Below are positions 17,026 to 25,630 of a DNA stretch of 52,577 nucleotides, one piece after another (position 1 is the stretch's first letter; every line of letters starts with the position of its first letter). The position numbers and the translations under genes were made by a program. The DNA is taken from the NCBI GenBank assembly GCA_041446545.1, contig JBGOEJ010000019.1, positions 1 to 52,577 on the forward strand, given 5' to 3'. The notes under the pieces are model-generated. The model did no database searches. It was not told where the DNA came from and was given only the letters and a program-made list of their open reading frames with translations. This stretch comes from Fervidibacter canadensis (lineage in GTDB: Bacteria > Armatimonadota > Fervidibacteria > Fervidibacterales > Fervidibacteraceae).

Positions 17026-17502
17026 ATGGCGACGGAAAACCGCAAGGTCATCGTCGGTGCCGACGATGTGTATCCCGCCGCCCGTGCGGCGTGGGAGTAT
17101 TTGCGGGAGAAAGGCTTTGAGGTCATCCCCATCGGCTCATTGGTCACGGGCAAGGTGGAATCTTGGACGGATGTAGCGATGGAAGTGGCGAAGCGGGTGG
17201 CACAAGGAGAAGCCAGTTTCGGCGTTGTCGTTTGTTACACAGGGACGGGCGTGTCCATCGCCGCCAACAAAGTTTTTGGTGCTCGCGCTGCCCTTTGCAA
17301 CGATGCCAAAACAGCGGAAGGCGCCCGCAAATGGAACGACGCCAATATCTTGGCGATGAGCGGTCGGCTTGTCACGGCGGAAGTCGTCCGTGAAATTCTG
17401 GACGCTTGGCTTTCCGTCACCGAGATTGACCCGACAGAAGCCGACAACATCGCCAAACTGAAAGCCCTTGATGAAAGGCGTTCGGGGTGTGATGGGCAAT
17501 GA
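17026..17502 (+). CDS. RpiB/LacA/LacB family sugar-phosphate isomerase-like protein
   Basis: A 158-residue protein of the RpiB/LacAB family (ribose-5-phosphate or galactose-6-phosphate isomerases). The fold motifs remain: VGADD near 10-14, the catalytic-type Cys70 in CYTGTGVSIAANK, and NDANIL at 104-109. However, residues matching E. coli His10 and His99 are Asp14 and Trp103, and the DYPHYA block is absent, so the substrate may differ. GGAAGGTG lies nine bases before the ATG at 17026, which is preferred over the ATG at 17017. The stop overlaps the trpD start by 4 bp (ATGA), tying it to tryptophan synthesis, possibly through ribose-phosphate (PRPP) supply. Confidence 0.75.
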   Translation: MATENRKVIVGADDVYPAARAAWEYLREKGFEVIPIGSLVTGKVESWTDVAMEVAKRVAQGEASFGVVVCYTGTGVSIAANKVFGARAALCNDAKTAEGARKWNDANILAMSGRLVTAEVVREILDAWLSVTEIDPTEADNIAKLKALDERRSGCDGQ

Positions 17503-18521
17503 GTGCTTTTTTGGATGCCTTGCGGAAAGTCGTCAACCGTGAGAATTTGTCGCAAGAGGAGGCGAAGGCGGCGATGAGCGTCATCATGCGGGGTGAGGCG
17601 ACGCCAGCCCAAATCGCCGCCTTTTTAGTCGCCATGCGGATGAAGGGCGAGACAGTGGCGGAAATTTCCGGGTTCGCCGAGGCGATGCGGGAAAGCGCCA
17701 TCAAAGTGGACACCAAACGCCGCCCCGTCGTGGACACCTGCGGGACGGGCGGCGACCGCCTCAAAACCTTCAACATCTCCACTGTCGCCGCTTTTGTCGT
17801 AGCAGGCGCGGGCATCACCGTCGCCAAACACGGCAACCGTTCCGTCACGAGCAAGGCGGGCAGTGCCGATGTCTTGGAGGCGTTGGGTTTTAACCTGCAA
17901 ATGCCCCCCGAACGCGCCAAGCAAGCATTGGACGAAATCGGCATCGCCTTTTTGTTTGCGCCCGCTTTTCATCCCGCCATGAAGCACGCCTTAAGACCGC
18001 GACGGGAAATCGGCTTGCGGACAGTGTTCAACTTGCTCGGTCCGATGGTCAACCCGTGTCGTCTGGACGGGCAGGTCATGGGCGTTTACGACGGGGCGTT
18101 GACACCGACAGTCGCACGGGTGCTGGCGAACTTAGGCATCCGACGCGCCTTCGTCGTCCACAGCGTGGACGGAATGGACGAATTGTCGGTGACGGCAGCG
18201 ACGCAAGTGAGTGAGGTTAGAGATGGCGAAGTCCACACTTACGCCCTCTTCCCTGAAGACTTTGGCTTCCGACGCGCTGATTCCCGTGAACTGGAAGGCG
18301 GGACGCCCGAAGAAAACGCCCGATTGCTCCGAGCCATCCTGAGCGACGAGGTGGAAGGCGCTAAGCGGGATGTCGTTTTGCTCAATGCCGCCGCTGCCAT
18401 CGCCGCTGCCAACAAAGCCGAAACGATTAAAGAGGCACTCCCTATCGCTGAGGAATCGCTGAAAAGCGGTGCCGCCTTGCAGAAACTGGACGAGTTGATC
18501 GCCTTCTCGCAAAAGGTTTAG
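17499..18521 (+). CDS. trpD: Anthranilate phosphoribosyltransferase
   Basis: A 340-residue cytosolic enzyme that joins anthranilate and PRPP in the second step of tryptophan synthesis. Motifs seen are CGTGGD (81-86) for PRPP/Mg binding, KHGNRSVTSKAGSADVLEALG, the anthranilate-site region LRPRREIGLRTVFNLLGPMVNP, and HSVDGMDEL. The length is normal. The ATG overlaps the preceding isomerase-like gene, and trpC starts 14 bp after the stop, so these form one operon. No trpE, trpG, trpF, trpB or trpA is visible here. Confidence 0.96.
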   Translation: MSAFLDALRKVVNRENLSQEEAKAAMSVIMRGEATPAQIAAFLVAMRMKGETVAEISGFAEAMRESAIKVDTKRRPVVDTCGTGGDRLKTFNISTVAAFVVAGAGITVAKHGNRSVTSKAGSADVLEALGFNLQMPPERAKQALDEIGIAFLFAPAFHPAMKHALRPRREIGLRTVFNLLGPMVNPCRLDGQVMGVYDGALTPTVARVLANLGIRRAFVVHSVDGMDELSVTAATQVSEVRDGEVHTYALFPEDFGFRRADSRELEGGTPEENARLLRAILSDEVEGAKRDVVLLNAAAAIAAANKAETIKEALPIAEESLKSGAALQKLDELIAFSQKV

Positions 18522-18535
18522 ACGAGGTGTCATCC

Positions 18536-19321
18536 ATGAGCATCTTGCAACACATCGTGGAAGTGAAGCGAAGGGAAGTCGCAGAACGCCAGCGGCAAAC
18601 ACCGTTAAGCGCTTTACGCCAACGGCTTGCCGACGCGCCTTTCGTGCGCCCTTTCGCTAAAGCGCTGAAGCGTCGCTCTGACGAGCCCCTTCGGCTCATC
18701 GCCGAACTAAAAAAAGCGTCACCGTCCAAAGGCGTCTTTCGCAGCGACTTTGATCCTGAAGCGTTGCTGCATGCCTACGAAAATTCCCCCGCCTCCGCTC
18801 TGTCCATCTTGACCGACGAGCCATTCTTCCAAGGCAGCCTTGATTACTTGCGTTTAGCGCGCCGGCGGACGACGAAACCGTTGTTGCGCAAAGACTTTTT
18901 GATTGATGCCTACCAACTTTACGAGGCGCGAGCAAACGGAGCGGACGCCGTTTTGCTCATCGTCGCTGCCTTGACGAAAGATGCCCTGCAAGACTTGCTT
19001 GTCCTTGCACGGGAACTGGGCATGGACGCCCTCGTGGAAGTCCACACGGAAGTTGAATTGGAAACGGCTCTGTCGGTGGGCGCCACCCTCATCGGCATCA
19101 ACAACCGCAACCTGCAAACTTTCGTCGTTGACTTGGCGACGACTTTGCGATTGCGTCCTCTCATTCCCGACGGTTGCGTCATCGTCAGTGAAAGTGGCAT
19201 TGAGACCCGCGAGCAAGTGCGAATGTTGGAGGAAGCGGGCATTGACGCCATTTTAGTCGGGGAAACTTTAGTGCGTAGCCCCGACCCCATCGCCAAAGCC
19301 AAAGAGTTGCTGGGTTTATAG
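18536..19321 (+). CDS. trpC: Indole-3-glycerol phosphate synthase
   Basis: A 261-residue TIM-barrel enzyme that closes the indole ring from CdRP. Diagnostic blocks are IAELKKASPSKG with its catalytic Lys, LTDEPFFQGSLDYL, PLLRKDFLID, the Glu of ALVEVHTE, GINNRNLQTF and VSESGI. The ATG at 18536 follows GAGGTG by six bases; an in-frame GTG at 18527 lies inside that ribosome site and is not preferred. It follows trpD in the same operon, while a nucleotidyltransferase gene follows after 12 bp. Confidence 0.96.
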   Translation: MSILQHIVEVKRREVAERQRQTPLSALRQRLADAPFVRPFAKALKRRSDEPLRLIAELKKASPSKGVFRSDFDPEALLHAYENSPASALSILTDEPFFQGSLDYLRLARRRTTKPLLRKDFLIDAYQLYEARANGADAVLLIVAALTKDALQDLLVLARELGMDALVEVHTEVELETALSVGATLIGINNRNLQTFVVDLATTLRLRPLIPDGCVIVSESGIETREQVRMLEEAGIDAILVGETLVRSPDPIAKAKELLGL

Positions 19322-19333
19322 CGGAGGGCAACG

Positions 19334-20053
19334 ATGATGCCGACGACCCAAACCGACCGAGCCGAACTCATCGCTCAGTGGCTCCCAAAAATTTGCGAGG
19401 CGCTGTTGCGCGCCGACCCCGACATCGTTGCCATCGTTCAGTTTGGCTCATCGGTTTACGCTCCAGAGTTGGCGCTGGACTTGGACTTGCTCGTCGTCAC
19501 GAAGTGCAAAAAAGACGACGGCGTTTATTGGAACACCGTTTGGAGTGCTGGACAACCTTTTTGGGTGGATGTCATCGTCGTGGAAGCAGGAAAGCCGTTG
19601 GGTTTCCTTAGCGCCGCTGTGCACGCCTTCGGGCGATTGGTGTTCGGCGACAAGCAAGCAGTGGAGGAGGTGACGAAAGAAATGCCCGTGCCTACTTTTG
19701 AGGAGGCTCGGCGTGTTTTGAAAGCAGGCGAGGCTTATCTGCGAGATGCTGCGCAGGAGCAGGACGACATCGTCCGTGAGGCTCATTACCGCAACGCCTT
19801 CAATGCCTTGTTTGACGCCGCTCGTTTGGCGGCGATGGCGTTTTTGCTGAGGGAGGAGACGCGTTGGGGCGTCTTGCTTGACCGCTTGCCTGACCCTTTT
19901 GACCAACGCTTCCGCTCCATCGTTTACGACCTTCATGTCGTCATCTTTTACCGAAGGGAATTGCCCTTGGACATGGAAGCGGAGTTTGAGCGACAAAGGG
20001 AGCGGGTTGCCCAATTCATCAGCGACTTGGAGGCAGCAAGGAGGACGCCGTGA
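19334..20053 (+). CDS. Nucleotidyltransferase-HEPN fusion protein
   Basis: A 239-residue protein with an N-terminal minimal nucleotidyltransferase domain (FGSSVY at 37-42, with Asp49 and Asp51 of DLDLLVV as metal ligands) and an all-helical C-terminal domain (about 120-235, REAHYRNAFNALFDAARLAAMAFL) like HEPN. MNT and HEPN usually occur as separate partner proteins in toxin-antitoxin pairs; here they are one chain. A clear RNase RxxxxH motif is not seen in the HEPN part. It starts 12 bp after trpC (ATG 19334 or 19337) and ends in a 4-bp GTGA next to the GNAT gene. Its link to tryptophan synthesis is unexplained. Confidence 0.75.
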   Translation: MMPTTQTDRAELIAQWLPKICEALLRADPDIVAIVQFGSSVYAPELALDLDLLVVTKCKKDDGVYWNTVWSAGQPFWVDVIVVEAGKPLGFLSAAVHAFGRLVFGDKQAVEEVTKEMPVPTFEEARRVLKAGEAYLRDAAQEQDDIVREAHYRNAFNALFDAARLAAMAFLLREETRWGVLLDRLPDPFDQRFRSIVYDLHVVIFYRRELPLDMEAEFERQRERVAQFISDLEAARRTP

Positions 20054-20067
20054 GGGAGGCAAGGAGC

Positions 20068-20601
20068 ATGCAAACTTTGTTGGAACTGGAGTTGGGGGTT
20101 TGGGTGACGCTGCGAAATGGAGAGCCCGTGCTCATCCGACGGTTTCGCCGCACCGACGGCGATGCCCTTTACGAGTTCTTCACCCAACGCCTTTCGCCCG
20201 AAAGCCAACGGCTTTATTCCTTGCAGCCTTTAGACCGCAACTTAGTGGAGTGGGTCGTCAGCGAAGCCGATGCACCCGACATCGTTCGGCTGGTGGCTTT
20301 CAACGGCAATTCCCTCATCGGCTATGCTTATTGGCGCCCGCAAATCTTCAAGCCCAAACTGCCCTTGTTGAGCATCGCTGTCGCCGACGAATATCAAGGC
20401 TTAGGGTTGGGACGGGCGTTGATGGAGTTGCTCATAGAGGCTGCCCGACTGCGAGGGATGGATGGGTTGGAGTTGCATGTCTTCAAGCACAACCGTCGGG
20501 CGATCGCCTTGTATCGCAAGGTCGGATTTGAAATTATCGGCGACACCGATGCGGGTCGGCAATGGGTGATGGTGCTGAAATTTAGAGAGCAGAGGCGATA
20601 A
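20068..20601 (+). CDS. GNAT family N-acetyltransferase
   Basis: A 177-residue GNAT protein with the acetyl-CoA loop QGLGLGRALM (110-119) after a beta strand (LSIAVADEY), then the helix LLIEAARLRG and the late HNRRAIALYRKVGFE block. The substrate is unknown. A GTG at 20050 overlaps the preceding stop, but the ATG at 20068 with GGGAGG eight bases upstream is the better start. It is the last gene of the rpiB-like/trpD/trpC run. Confidence 0.9.
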   Translation: MQTLLELELGVWVTLRNGEPVLIRRFRRTDGDALYEFFTQRLSPESQRLYSLQPLDRNLVEWVVSEADAPDIVRLVAFNGNSLIGYAYWRPQIFKPKLPLLSIAVADEYQGLGLGRALMELLIEAARLRGMDGLELHVFKHNRRAIALYRKVGFEIIGDTDAGRQWVMVLKFREQRR

Positions 20602-20641
20602 AATTTTCTCGCCTCAAATACTGAAGCGGAGGTGGGTGTTT

Positions 20642-20935
20642 GTGGCGAAAAGCCGTTTGCGGGAAAAAGAGTTGCGCCGAAGGCGCCATCGCTACCTAAA
20701 GCGCAAAAAGCAACGCATCAAACGAGCCATCTTGGAGGCGCGCCTTCGGAAGTTGGAGCAGCAACGGCAAGCAGCCGAAACTACTGTAACGACAGCACCG
20801 ATGGCGGATGAACCTGTCCCAACGGTGACGGTAGCATCGGGGGAGTTCCCCGAAGGTAGCGCCAGCCCCGCCGAATCGGTCGCTTCCAGCGAGGCGTCAA
20901 CGCAAGATGCCCAGACCTTGCCATCGGAGTTCTAA
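20642..20935 (+). CDS. Small protein with strongly basic N-terminal half
   Basis: A 97-residue hypothetical protein. The first 45 residues are rich in Arg and Lys (SRLREKELRRRRHRYLKRKK) and probably form a nucleic-acid-binding helix. The rest is Ala/Ser/Thr/Pro/Glu-rich and disordered. GTG at 20642 lies eight bases after GCGGAGGTG; a GTG at 20636 is too close. The last 39 bp overlap the 3' end of the outer-membrane gene on the other strand. The pattern resembles small ribosome- or RNA-associated proteins, but no family is recognised. Confidence 0.6.
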   Translation: MAKSRLREKELRRRRHRYLKRKKQRIKRAILEARLRKLEQQRQAAETTVTTAPMADEPVPTVTVASGEFPEGSASPAESVASSEASTQDAQTLPSEF

Positions 20936-22306
20936 CAGCAAAAAGCGCTGGCGCTCCTGATTTGTCGCCCAACCGCCGTTGAGCCCCCAGATGGGCGGGA
21001 AGCCCCGTGTCCAATGCAGCGCCAGCAAGGTGGCGTGGTTCGCCCGCCATTGCAGGCTGAAAGCAAAGTAGCCTTCCCGGTCCCGCAGGGCAGGGTCGTG
21101 GCGGTTGAGGAAACTTTGAGCAATGAGCCCGCCGAGTTGCCAGCGCGGATGCAGTTGCCATCGCAGCCATCCCGAAATTAGCCGCGAGTCAGGACCTGTC
21201 GGGTAGCCCAAGCCCAGCCCGTGGTAGTCGTAAAAATTGACGGGGTTCGTGTGGGTGTAGGTGAACTGGTCAAAGTGGGCAAACTCAGCGCCCAAAGTCC
21301 AGCGAGGTCGCTCCCACTGCGCCCCGAAAATCCAGCCCAACTTCTGCGTCACATCAATCTTTTTGGAGAAGGGCAAACGAATGTCGTCCGCCACGACAGC
21401 CCCGTAAGCAGTCCAAAGTCCCTTTCGCCAAGTCACATCGGCGTTGACGATCACTTGGTCGGTGTTCTCCGTCCGCCAACCTGCCCTCACTGCCAACCGA
21501 GAAGCGGGATAAACAGGCAAGAGGAGGGTCGTCGGAGGCGGAAACGAGGGAGAGATGTTGCACTCCGTCACACCAAGGCGCCATGCCTTGCCCTTCGGCT
21601 TCTCCCAACGGCGCACGAGCAGGAAGCGACTTTGGCGATCCCCATGAAGATACGCCATCAATTGCCGCACCCGCCAGCGCCCGATCACGGGCAACTTGAG
21701 TTGAAAACTGACCGTGATGCCGTCCAACGGGTAACCTGCATCAGAAAGCAGCGGCGTGCCCCAAAAGCCAGGACCCCATCGGTGATAGTTGCGCCCGAAC
21801 TCCCACACGGTGCTGCCGATGAACCCACGCACCGTTGCCACTTCCACTGAGGGAACGGGACGAGTGTCTATTAGAGGCAGCAGGTCGCGGGCTCGCAACC
21901 GAACCATTGCTCCCCAACGGTCATCAGGGTGGTAAGTGAGCGTGAGGGCGTCAAAGCGCTCCCAAGTTGTCCGTTCCCCTAATTGCCGGGCAGCAAACTC
22001 CCGTCCTGAAAACGACCAACTCAGTTGAGGCGGACGGTTAGTGAGGGCTTGATGCCCATCTTCACTCGTCCACCAAGTGAGCAAGGCACGGGCAGGAGAG
22101 GCATTGTTTGTCCATTCCTGCCATCGTTCGCCATCGCCTGGCAGCCACACCGCTTTCCCTGCCGCTCCCAACGCCAACGGAGACGGGTTGAGGGCGTCAG
22201 TAAGCCACTCTCCCTGCGGCGTTTTAGCGCTAAACCCCACCTGACCGAGGGCTGGACGAACCATCAAGACCATTACCAACCAACCTAACCATCGCTTCCG
22301 TCGCAT
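20897..22306 (-). CDS. Outer-membrane beta-barrel protein, Wzi-like
   Basis: A 469-residue exported protein with a signal peptide (MRRKRWLGWLVMVLMVRPALG) and alternating polar/hydrophobic strands with many Trp, Tyr and Arg, ending in a strand (LLLELRWQGLGILR) as barrels do. The segment GRNYHRWGPGFWGTPLLSDAG resembles the Wzi/capsule-assembly barrel family, whose members hold surface polysaccharide. The ATG at 22306 has AAAGGAG upstream; an ATG at 22333 would lengthen the signal region. It overlaps the small basic gene tail to tail and diverges from the Gfo/Idh/MocA gene across about 80 bp. Confidence 0.65.
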   Translation of the reverse strand: MRRKRWLGWLVMVLMVRPALGQVGFSAKTPQGEWLTDALNPSPLALGAAGKAVWLPGDGERWQEWTNNASPARALLTWWTSEDGHQALTNRPPQLSWSFSGREFAARQLGERTTWERFDALTLTYHPDDRWGAMVRLRARDLLPLIDTRPVPSVEVATVRGFIGSTVWEFGRNYHRWGPGFWGTPLLSDAGYPLDGITVSFQLKLPVIGRWRVRQLMAYLHGDRQSRFLLVRRWEKPKGKAWRLGVTECNISPSFPPPTTLLLPVYPASRLAVRAGWRTENTDQVIVNADVTWRKGLWTAYGAVVADDIRLPFSKKIDVTQKLGWIFGAQWERPRWTLGAEFAHFDQFTYTHTNPVNFYDYHGLGLGYPTGPDSRLISGWLRWQLHPRWQLGGLIAQSFLNRHDPALRDREGYFAFSLQWRANHATLLALHWTRGFPPIWGLNGGWATNQERQRFLLLELRWQGLGILR

Positions 22307-22387
22307 CGTCTCCTTTACCTCCAACATGGACATGCGACCGTTAAAATGTTGACGCCTTAATGGCTAAGGGCGAAAGGAGGCAAAAAG

Positions 22388-23401
22388 ATGACGGCTCGGT
22401 TGGGCATTTGTGTCGTCGGTTTAGGTTGGATGGGACGGGTGCACTGTGAAGCGTTAGCGTCACTGCGGGAGCAAGTGGACTTATTCGTCTGCAGCCGTAA
22501 CACCGAGAAAGCCCGCGAGTTTGCCGACCGCTTCGGCGCTATCGCTTGGTTCACCGATTATGAGCATGTTCTTGACGATGAACGGGTGCAAGTCGTGGAC
22601 ATCTGCTTACCTCACGACCTGCACTTGCCTTACGCCCTCAAAGCCTTTGAGGCAGGCAAGCATGTCTTGACGGAAAAGCCGATGGCACGCACTTTGGACG
22701 AAGCCCGCCAAATGGTGCGAGTGGCACGGCAGCAGGGCAAATTGCTCGCCGTCGCCGAAAACATGCGCACTTATGCCCATTGCGTTCGGGCACAACAACT
22801 CATTTCCGAAGGCGCTATCGGCGAACCCTTTTTCGTGCAAGTCAACCATTTTGCCTACTATGTGCCGCAAGGCTGGCGGCAACCGTTGGAATCTTCAGGC
22901 GGCGGCTCCCTCATTGATGTCGGGCATCACTATGTGGACTTAGCGGTCATGTTGGGTGGGCGGGTGAAAACAGTCTTTGCCAGCACCCACCGAAAAACCG
23001 TCACCGAAATTGAAGGCGAAGACACCGCTATTTTGCACCTGATTTACGAAAGCGGTGCGACAGGGCATTTGGTCACCAGTTTCGGCATGCCCGGCACACC
23101 TGTCGCCCCGCTCTTTGTCGTCACGGGCACAGAGGGCAGCGTTTATTACGAAATGGCAGGGCGCGGACTTATCTGGCATCGCAAAGGCAGTGAGCCACAG
23201 GTCGTCTTGCCGCCACCGACGATGAGCGGGCGTGAGTGGTGGGAAGAGACGATTCGGGAAGGTGTTCGTGCCTTCGTTCGGGGCGCAATGCAAGGGCAGG
23301 AAGAACCTTTGAGGGCTGAAGAGGGCTTGCACGATATGGCGATCATTAGCGCAGGCTACCGATCCGCCCAAACAGGGCAGCCTATTGAAGTGTCAGCATA
23401 G
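22388..23401 (+). CDS. Gfo/Idh/MocA family oxidoreductase
   Basis: A 337-residue NAD(P)-dependent sugar or inositol dehydrogenase-like enzyme. The Rossmann motif VVGLGWMG is at 9-16, the signature EKP (96-98, with the catalytic Lys) follows KHVLT, and the substrate-domain block GGGSLIDVGHHYVDL is near 171-185 with its His. GAAAGGAGG precedes the ATG. The actual substrate cannot be told. uvrB follows after 33 bp on the same strand. Confidence 0.93.
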   Translation: MTARLGICVVGLGWMGRVHCEALASLREQVDLFVCSRNTEKAREFADRFGAIAWFTDYEHVLDDERVQVVDICLPHDLHLPYALKAFEAGKHVLTEKPMARTLDEARQMVRVARQQGKLLAVAENMRTYAHCVRAQQLISEGAIGEPFFVQVNHFAYYVPQGWRQPLESSGGGSLIDVGHHYVDLAVMLGGRVKTVFASTHRKTVTEIEGEDTAILHLIYESGATGHLVTSFGMPGTPVAPLFVVTGTEGSVYYEMAGRGLIWHRKGSEPQVVLPPPTMSGREWWEETIREGVRAFVRGAMQGQEEPLRAEEGLHDMAIISAGYRSAQTGQPIEVSA

Positions 23402-23434
23402 CCGTTCGTTAGAATTTTGGGTCGGTGAGTTGCG

Positions 23435-25513
23435 ATGACTAATTTCCAACTCGTCACCGCCTTGACGCCCAAAGGTGATCAACCGAAAGCCATCAGGCAG
23501 TTGGTGGAGGGGCTGAAAAAGGGCTATCGCTTCCAAACGCTGGTCGGCGTGACGGGAAGCGGGAAGACCTTCACAATAGCCCATGTCATCGCCCAGTGGA
23601 ACAGACCGACCCTCATCATCTGCCACAACAAAACTTTGGCGGCGCAACTTTGCGCCGAGTTGCGCCAACTGTTCCCACACAACGCCGTTGAATACTTCGT
23701 CAGTTTCTACGACTACTACCAACCTGAAGCCTACATCCCGCAAACGGACACTTACATTGAGAAGGACTGCGACATCAACGACGAAATTGACCGCCTGCGC
23801 CATGCTGCCACTCAAGCCGTCTCCACCCGCCGCGATGTCATCGTCGTCGCAACGGTTTCATGCATTTACGGCTTGGGCTCACCTGAACTCTACCAAGAGA
23901 TGACGCTGACTTTGGAGCGGGGCAAATCTTACGATTTGCGTTGGGTGCTGCACAAACTCGTTGACCTTTACTTCGCCCGAAACGATTACGCACTGGAACG
24001 GGGCACTTTCCGCTTGCGGGGCGATGTGTTGGAAGTTCGCCCTGCTTACGAGGAGATGGTTTACCGCATTGAATTCTTCGGCGACGAAGTAGACAGCATC
24101 GCCGTCATTGACCCGCTGACGGGCGAAGTCATGGAGCGAAAAGATGCCGTCGTCATCTATCCCGCCAGCCACTATGTTTGCACCCGCGAGCGGTTGGAGC
24201 GGGCGCTCAAGTCCATTGAGCAAGAGTTGCAGGAGCAGTTGGCAAAGTTTCGTCGTGAGGGAAAGTTGTTGGAAGCGCAGCGGTTGGAACAGCGTGTCCG
24301 CTACGATTTGGAGTTGCTGCGGGAGACAGGCTATTGCAAGGGCATTGAAAACTATTCCCGCCACTTTGACGGGCGCAAGCCGGGCGAACCGCCCTACACG
24401 CTCATTGACTACTTCCCGAAGGACTTTTTGCTCATCATTGACGAGAGCCACCAAACTGTCCCGCAACTTAGGGCGATGTATGAAGGCGAGATGAGCCGAA
24501 AGCGCAACTTGGTGGAATTCGGCTGGCGGTTGCCCAGTGCTTACGACCACCGACCGCTTAAGTTTGAGGAGTTTTTGGAACGCATCAACCAGTGCATCTT
24601 CATGTCGGCGACACCCAGCGAGTGGGAACTTTCCGTCAGCCAGCAAGTCGTGGAGCAAATTGTCCGACCGACAGGCTTGCTTGACCCAGAAGTTGAGGTT
24701 CGCCCGACGAAAGGGCAGATTGAAGACTTGGTCGGCGAAATCAAAAAGCGGGTTGAGAAAGGGCAAAGAGTTTTGGTCACGACGCTGACGAAGCGAACCG
24801 CCGAGGACTTGACAGCGTTTTTGACCGAGTTGGGCATCAAAGCCCATTACCTGCACCACGACATTGAAGCCATTGAGCGGACGGAAATTTTGCGCGATTT
24901 GCGGTTGGGCAATTACGATGTCCTCGTCGGCATCAACCTGTTGCGGGAAGGGTTGGACTTGCCTGAAGTCAGCCTCGTCGCCATCTTGGATGCCGACAAG
25001 GAAGGCTTTTTGCGCTCTTACACTTCGCTTATTCAAATCATGGGTCGGGCAGCAAGGCATGTGGAAGGCAAAGTCATCATGTATGCCGACACGATAACGG
25101 AGAGCATGCGAAAAGCCATTGAGGAGACCAACCGCAGAAGGCGAATTCAAGAGGAGTTCAACCGCAAGCACGGTGTCAAACCGCAAAGCGTTCAAAAGCC
25201 CGTTTGGGACGCTTACTTGCCCGTGCCGTCGTTGATGGAACGGCGAGGGGCGTATCAAGTCGGGATGGGGGACGCGGGACGAGGGACGGGTGAAATTCCG
25301 TCCCTTGACGAAATTCCGTTCGTAATCAAGCGGTTGGAGAAAGAAATGCACGAGGCGGCGAAGCGGTTGGAGTTTGAGCGGGCTGCCGAATTGAGAGATC
25401 AAATCCGCTACCTGCGCCATTTGCTCTATGGCACTTCGCCGACCGATGGGCAGCAAACGCCCCAACCGACAACCCTGCCGAAGCGAAAGCGGGTCAAAAA
25501 GCCTTTGCGATGA
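23435..25513 (+). CDS. uvrB: Excinuclease ABC subunit B
   Basis: A 692-residue helicase-like damage-recognition subunit of nucleotide excision repair. Walker A is GSGKT (41-45). The beta-hairpin region FVSFYDYYQPEAY follows, then DESH, SATPSEWE, the late helicase motifs (GINLLREGLDLPEVSLVAILDADKEGF in two parts) and QIMGRAARH. The C-terminal UVR motif (KRLEKEMHEAAKRLEFERAAELRDQI region) binds UvrC. The 25-residue Gly/Arg-rich stretch before the UVR motif and the basic tail KRKRVKKPLR are mild extensions. No uvrA or uvrC is present here. Confidence 0.97.
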   Translation: MTNFQLVTALTPKGDQPKAIRQLVEGLKKGYRFQTLVGVTGSGKTFTIAHVIAQWNRPTLIICHNKTLAAQLCAELRQLFPHNAVEYFVSFYDYYQPEAYIPQTDTYIEKDCDINDEIDRLRHAATQAVSTRRDVIVVATVSCIYGLGSPELYQEMTLTLERGKSYDLRWVLHKLVDLYFARNDYALERGTFRLRGDVLEVRPAYEEMVYRIEFFGDEVDSIAVIDPLTGEVMERKDAVVIYPASHYVCTRERLERALKSIEQELQEQLAKFRREGKLLEAQRLEQRVRYDLELLRETGYCKGIENYSRHFDGRKPGEPPYTLIDYFPKDFLLIIDESHQTVPQLRAMYEGEMSRKRNLVEFGWRLPSAYDHRPLKFEEFLERINQCIFMSATPSEWELSVSQQVVEQIVRPTGLLDPEVEVRPTKGQIEDLVGEIKKRVEKGQRVLVTTLTKRTAEDLTAFLTELGIKAHYLHHDIEAIERTEILRDLRLGNYDVLVGINLLREGLDLPEVSLVAILDADKEGFLRSYTSLIQIMGRAARHVEGKVIMYADTITESMRKAIEETNRRRRIQEEFNRKHGVKPQSVQKPVWDAYLPVPSLMERRGAYQVGMGDAGRGTGEIPSLDEIPFVIKRLEKEMHEAAKRLEFERAAELRDQIRYLRHLLYGTSPTDGQQTPQPTTLPKRKRVKKPLR

Positions 25514-25630
25514 AACAGAAAACGACCCTCCGCTTTCTCCCGGCGCTGTCGGAGAGCGTGCCGCGTTTCCGACCGCAAGCGCTCGTCTCCTTGAAGAAAA
25601 AGGGAAGCCAGAAGGCGAAATGGCGGAATG

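Noticed and set aside
23879..25465. 528-codon open frame antisense to uvrB
   Set aside because: It lies entirely opposite a conserved housekeeping gene; its composition mirrors uvrB codon bias and no motif is seen.
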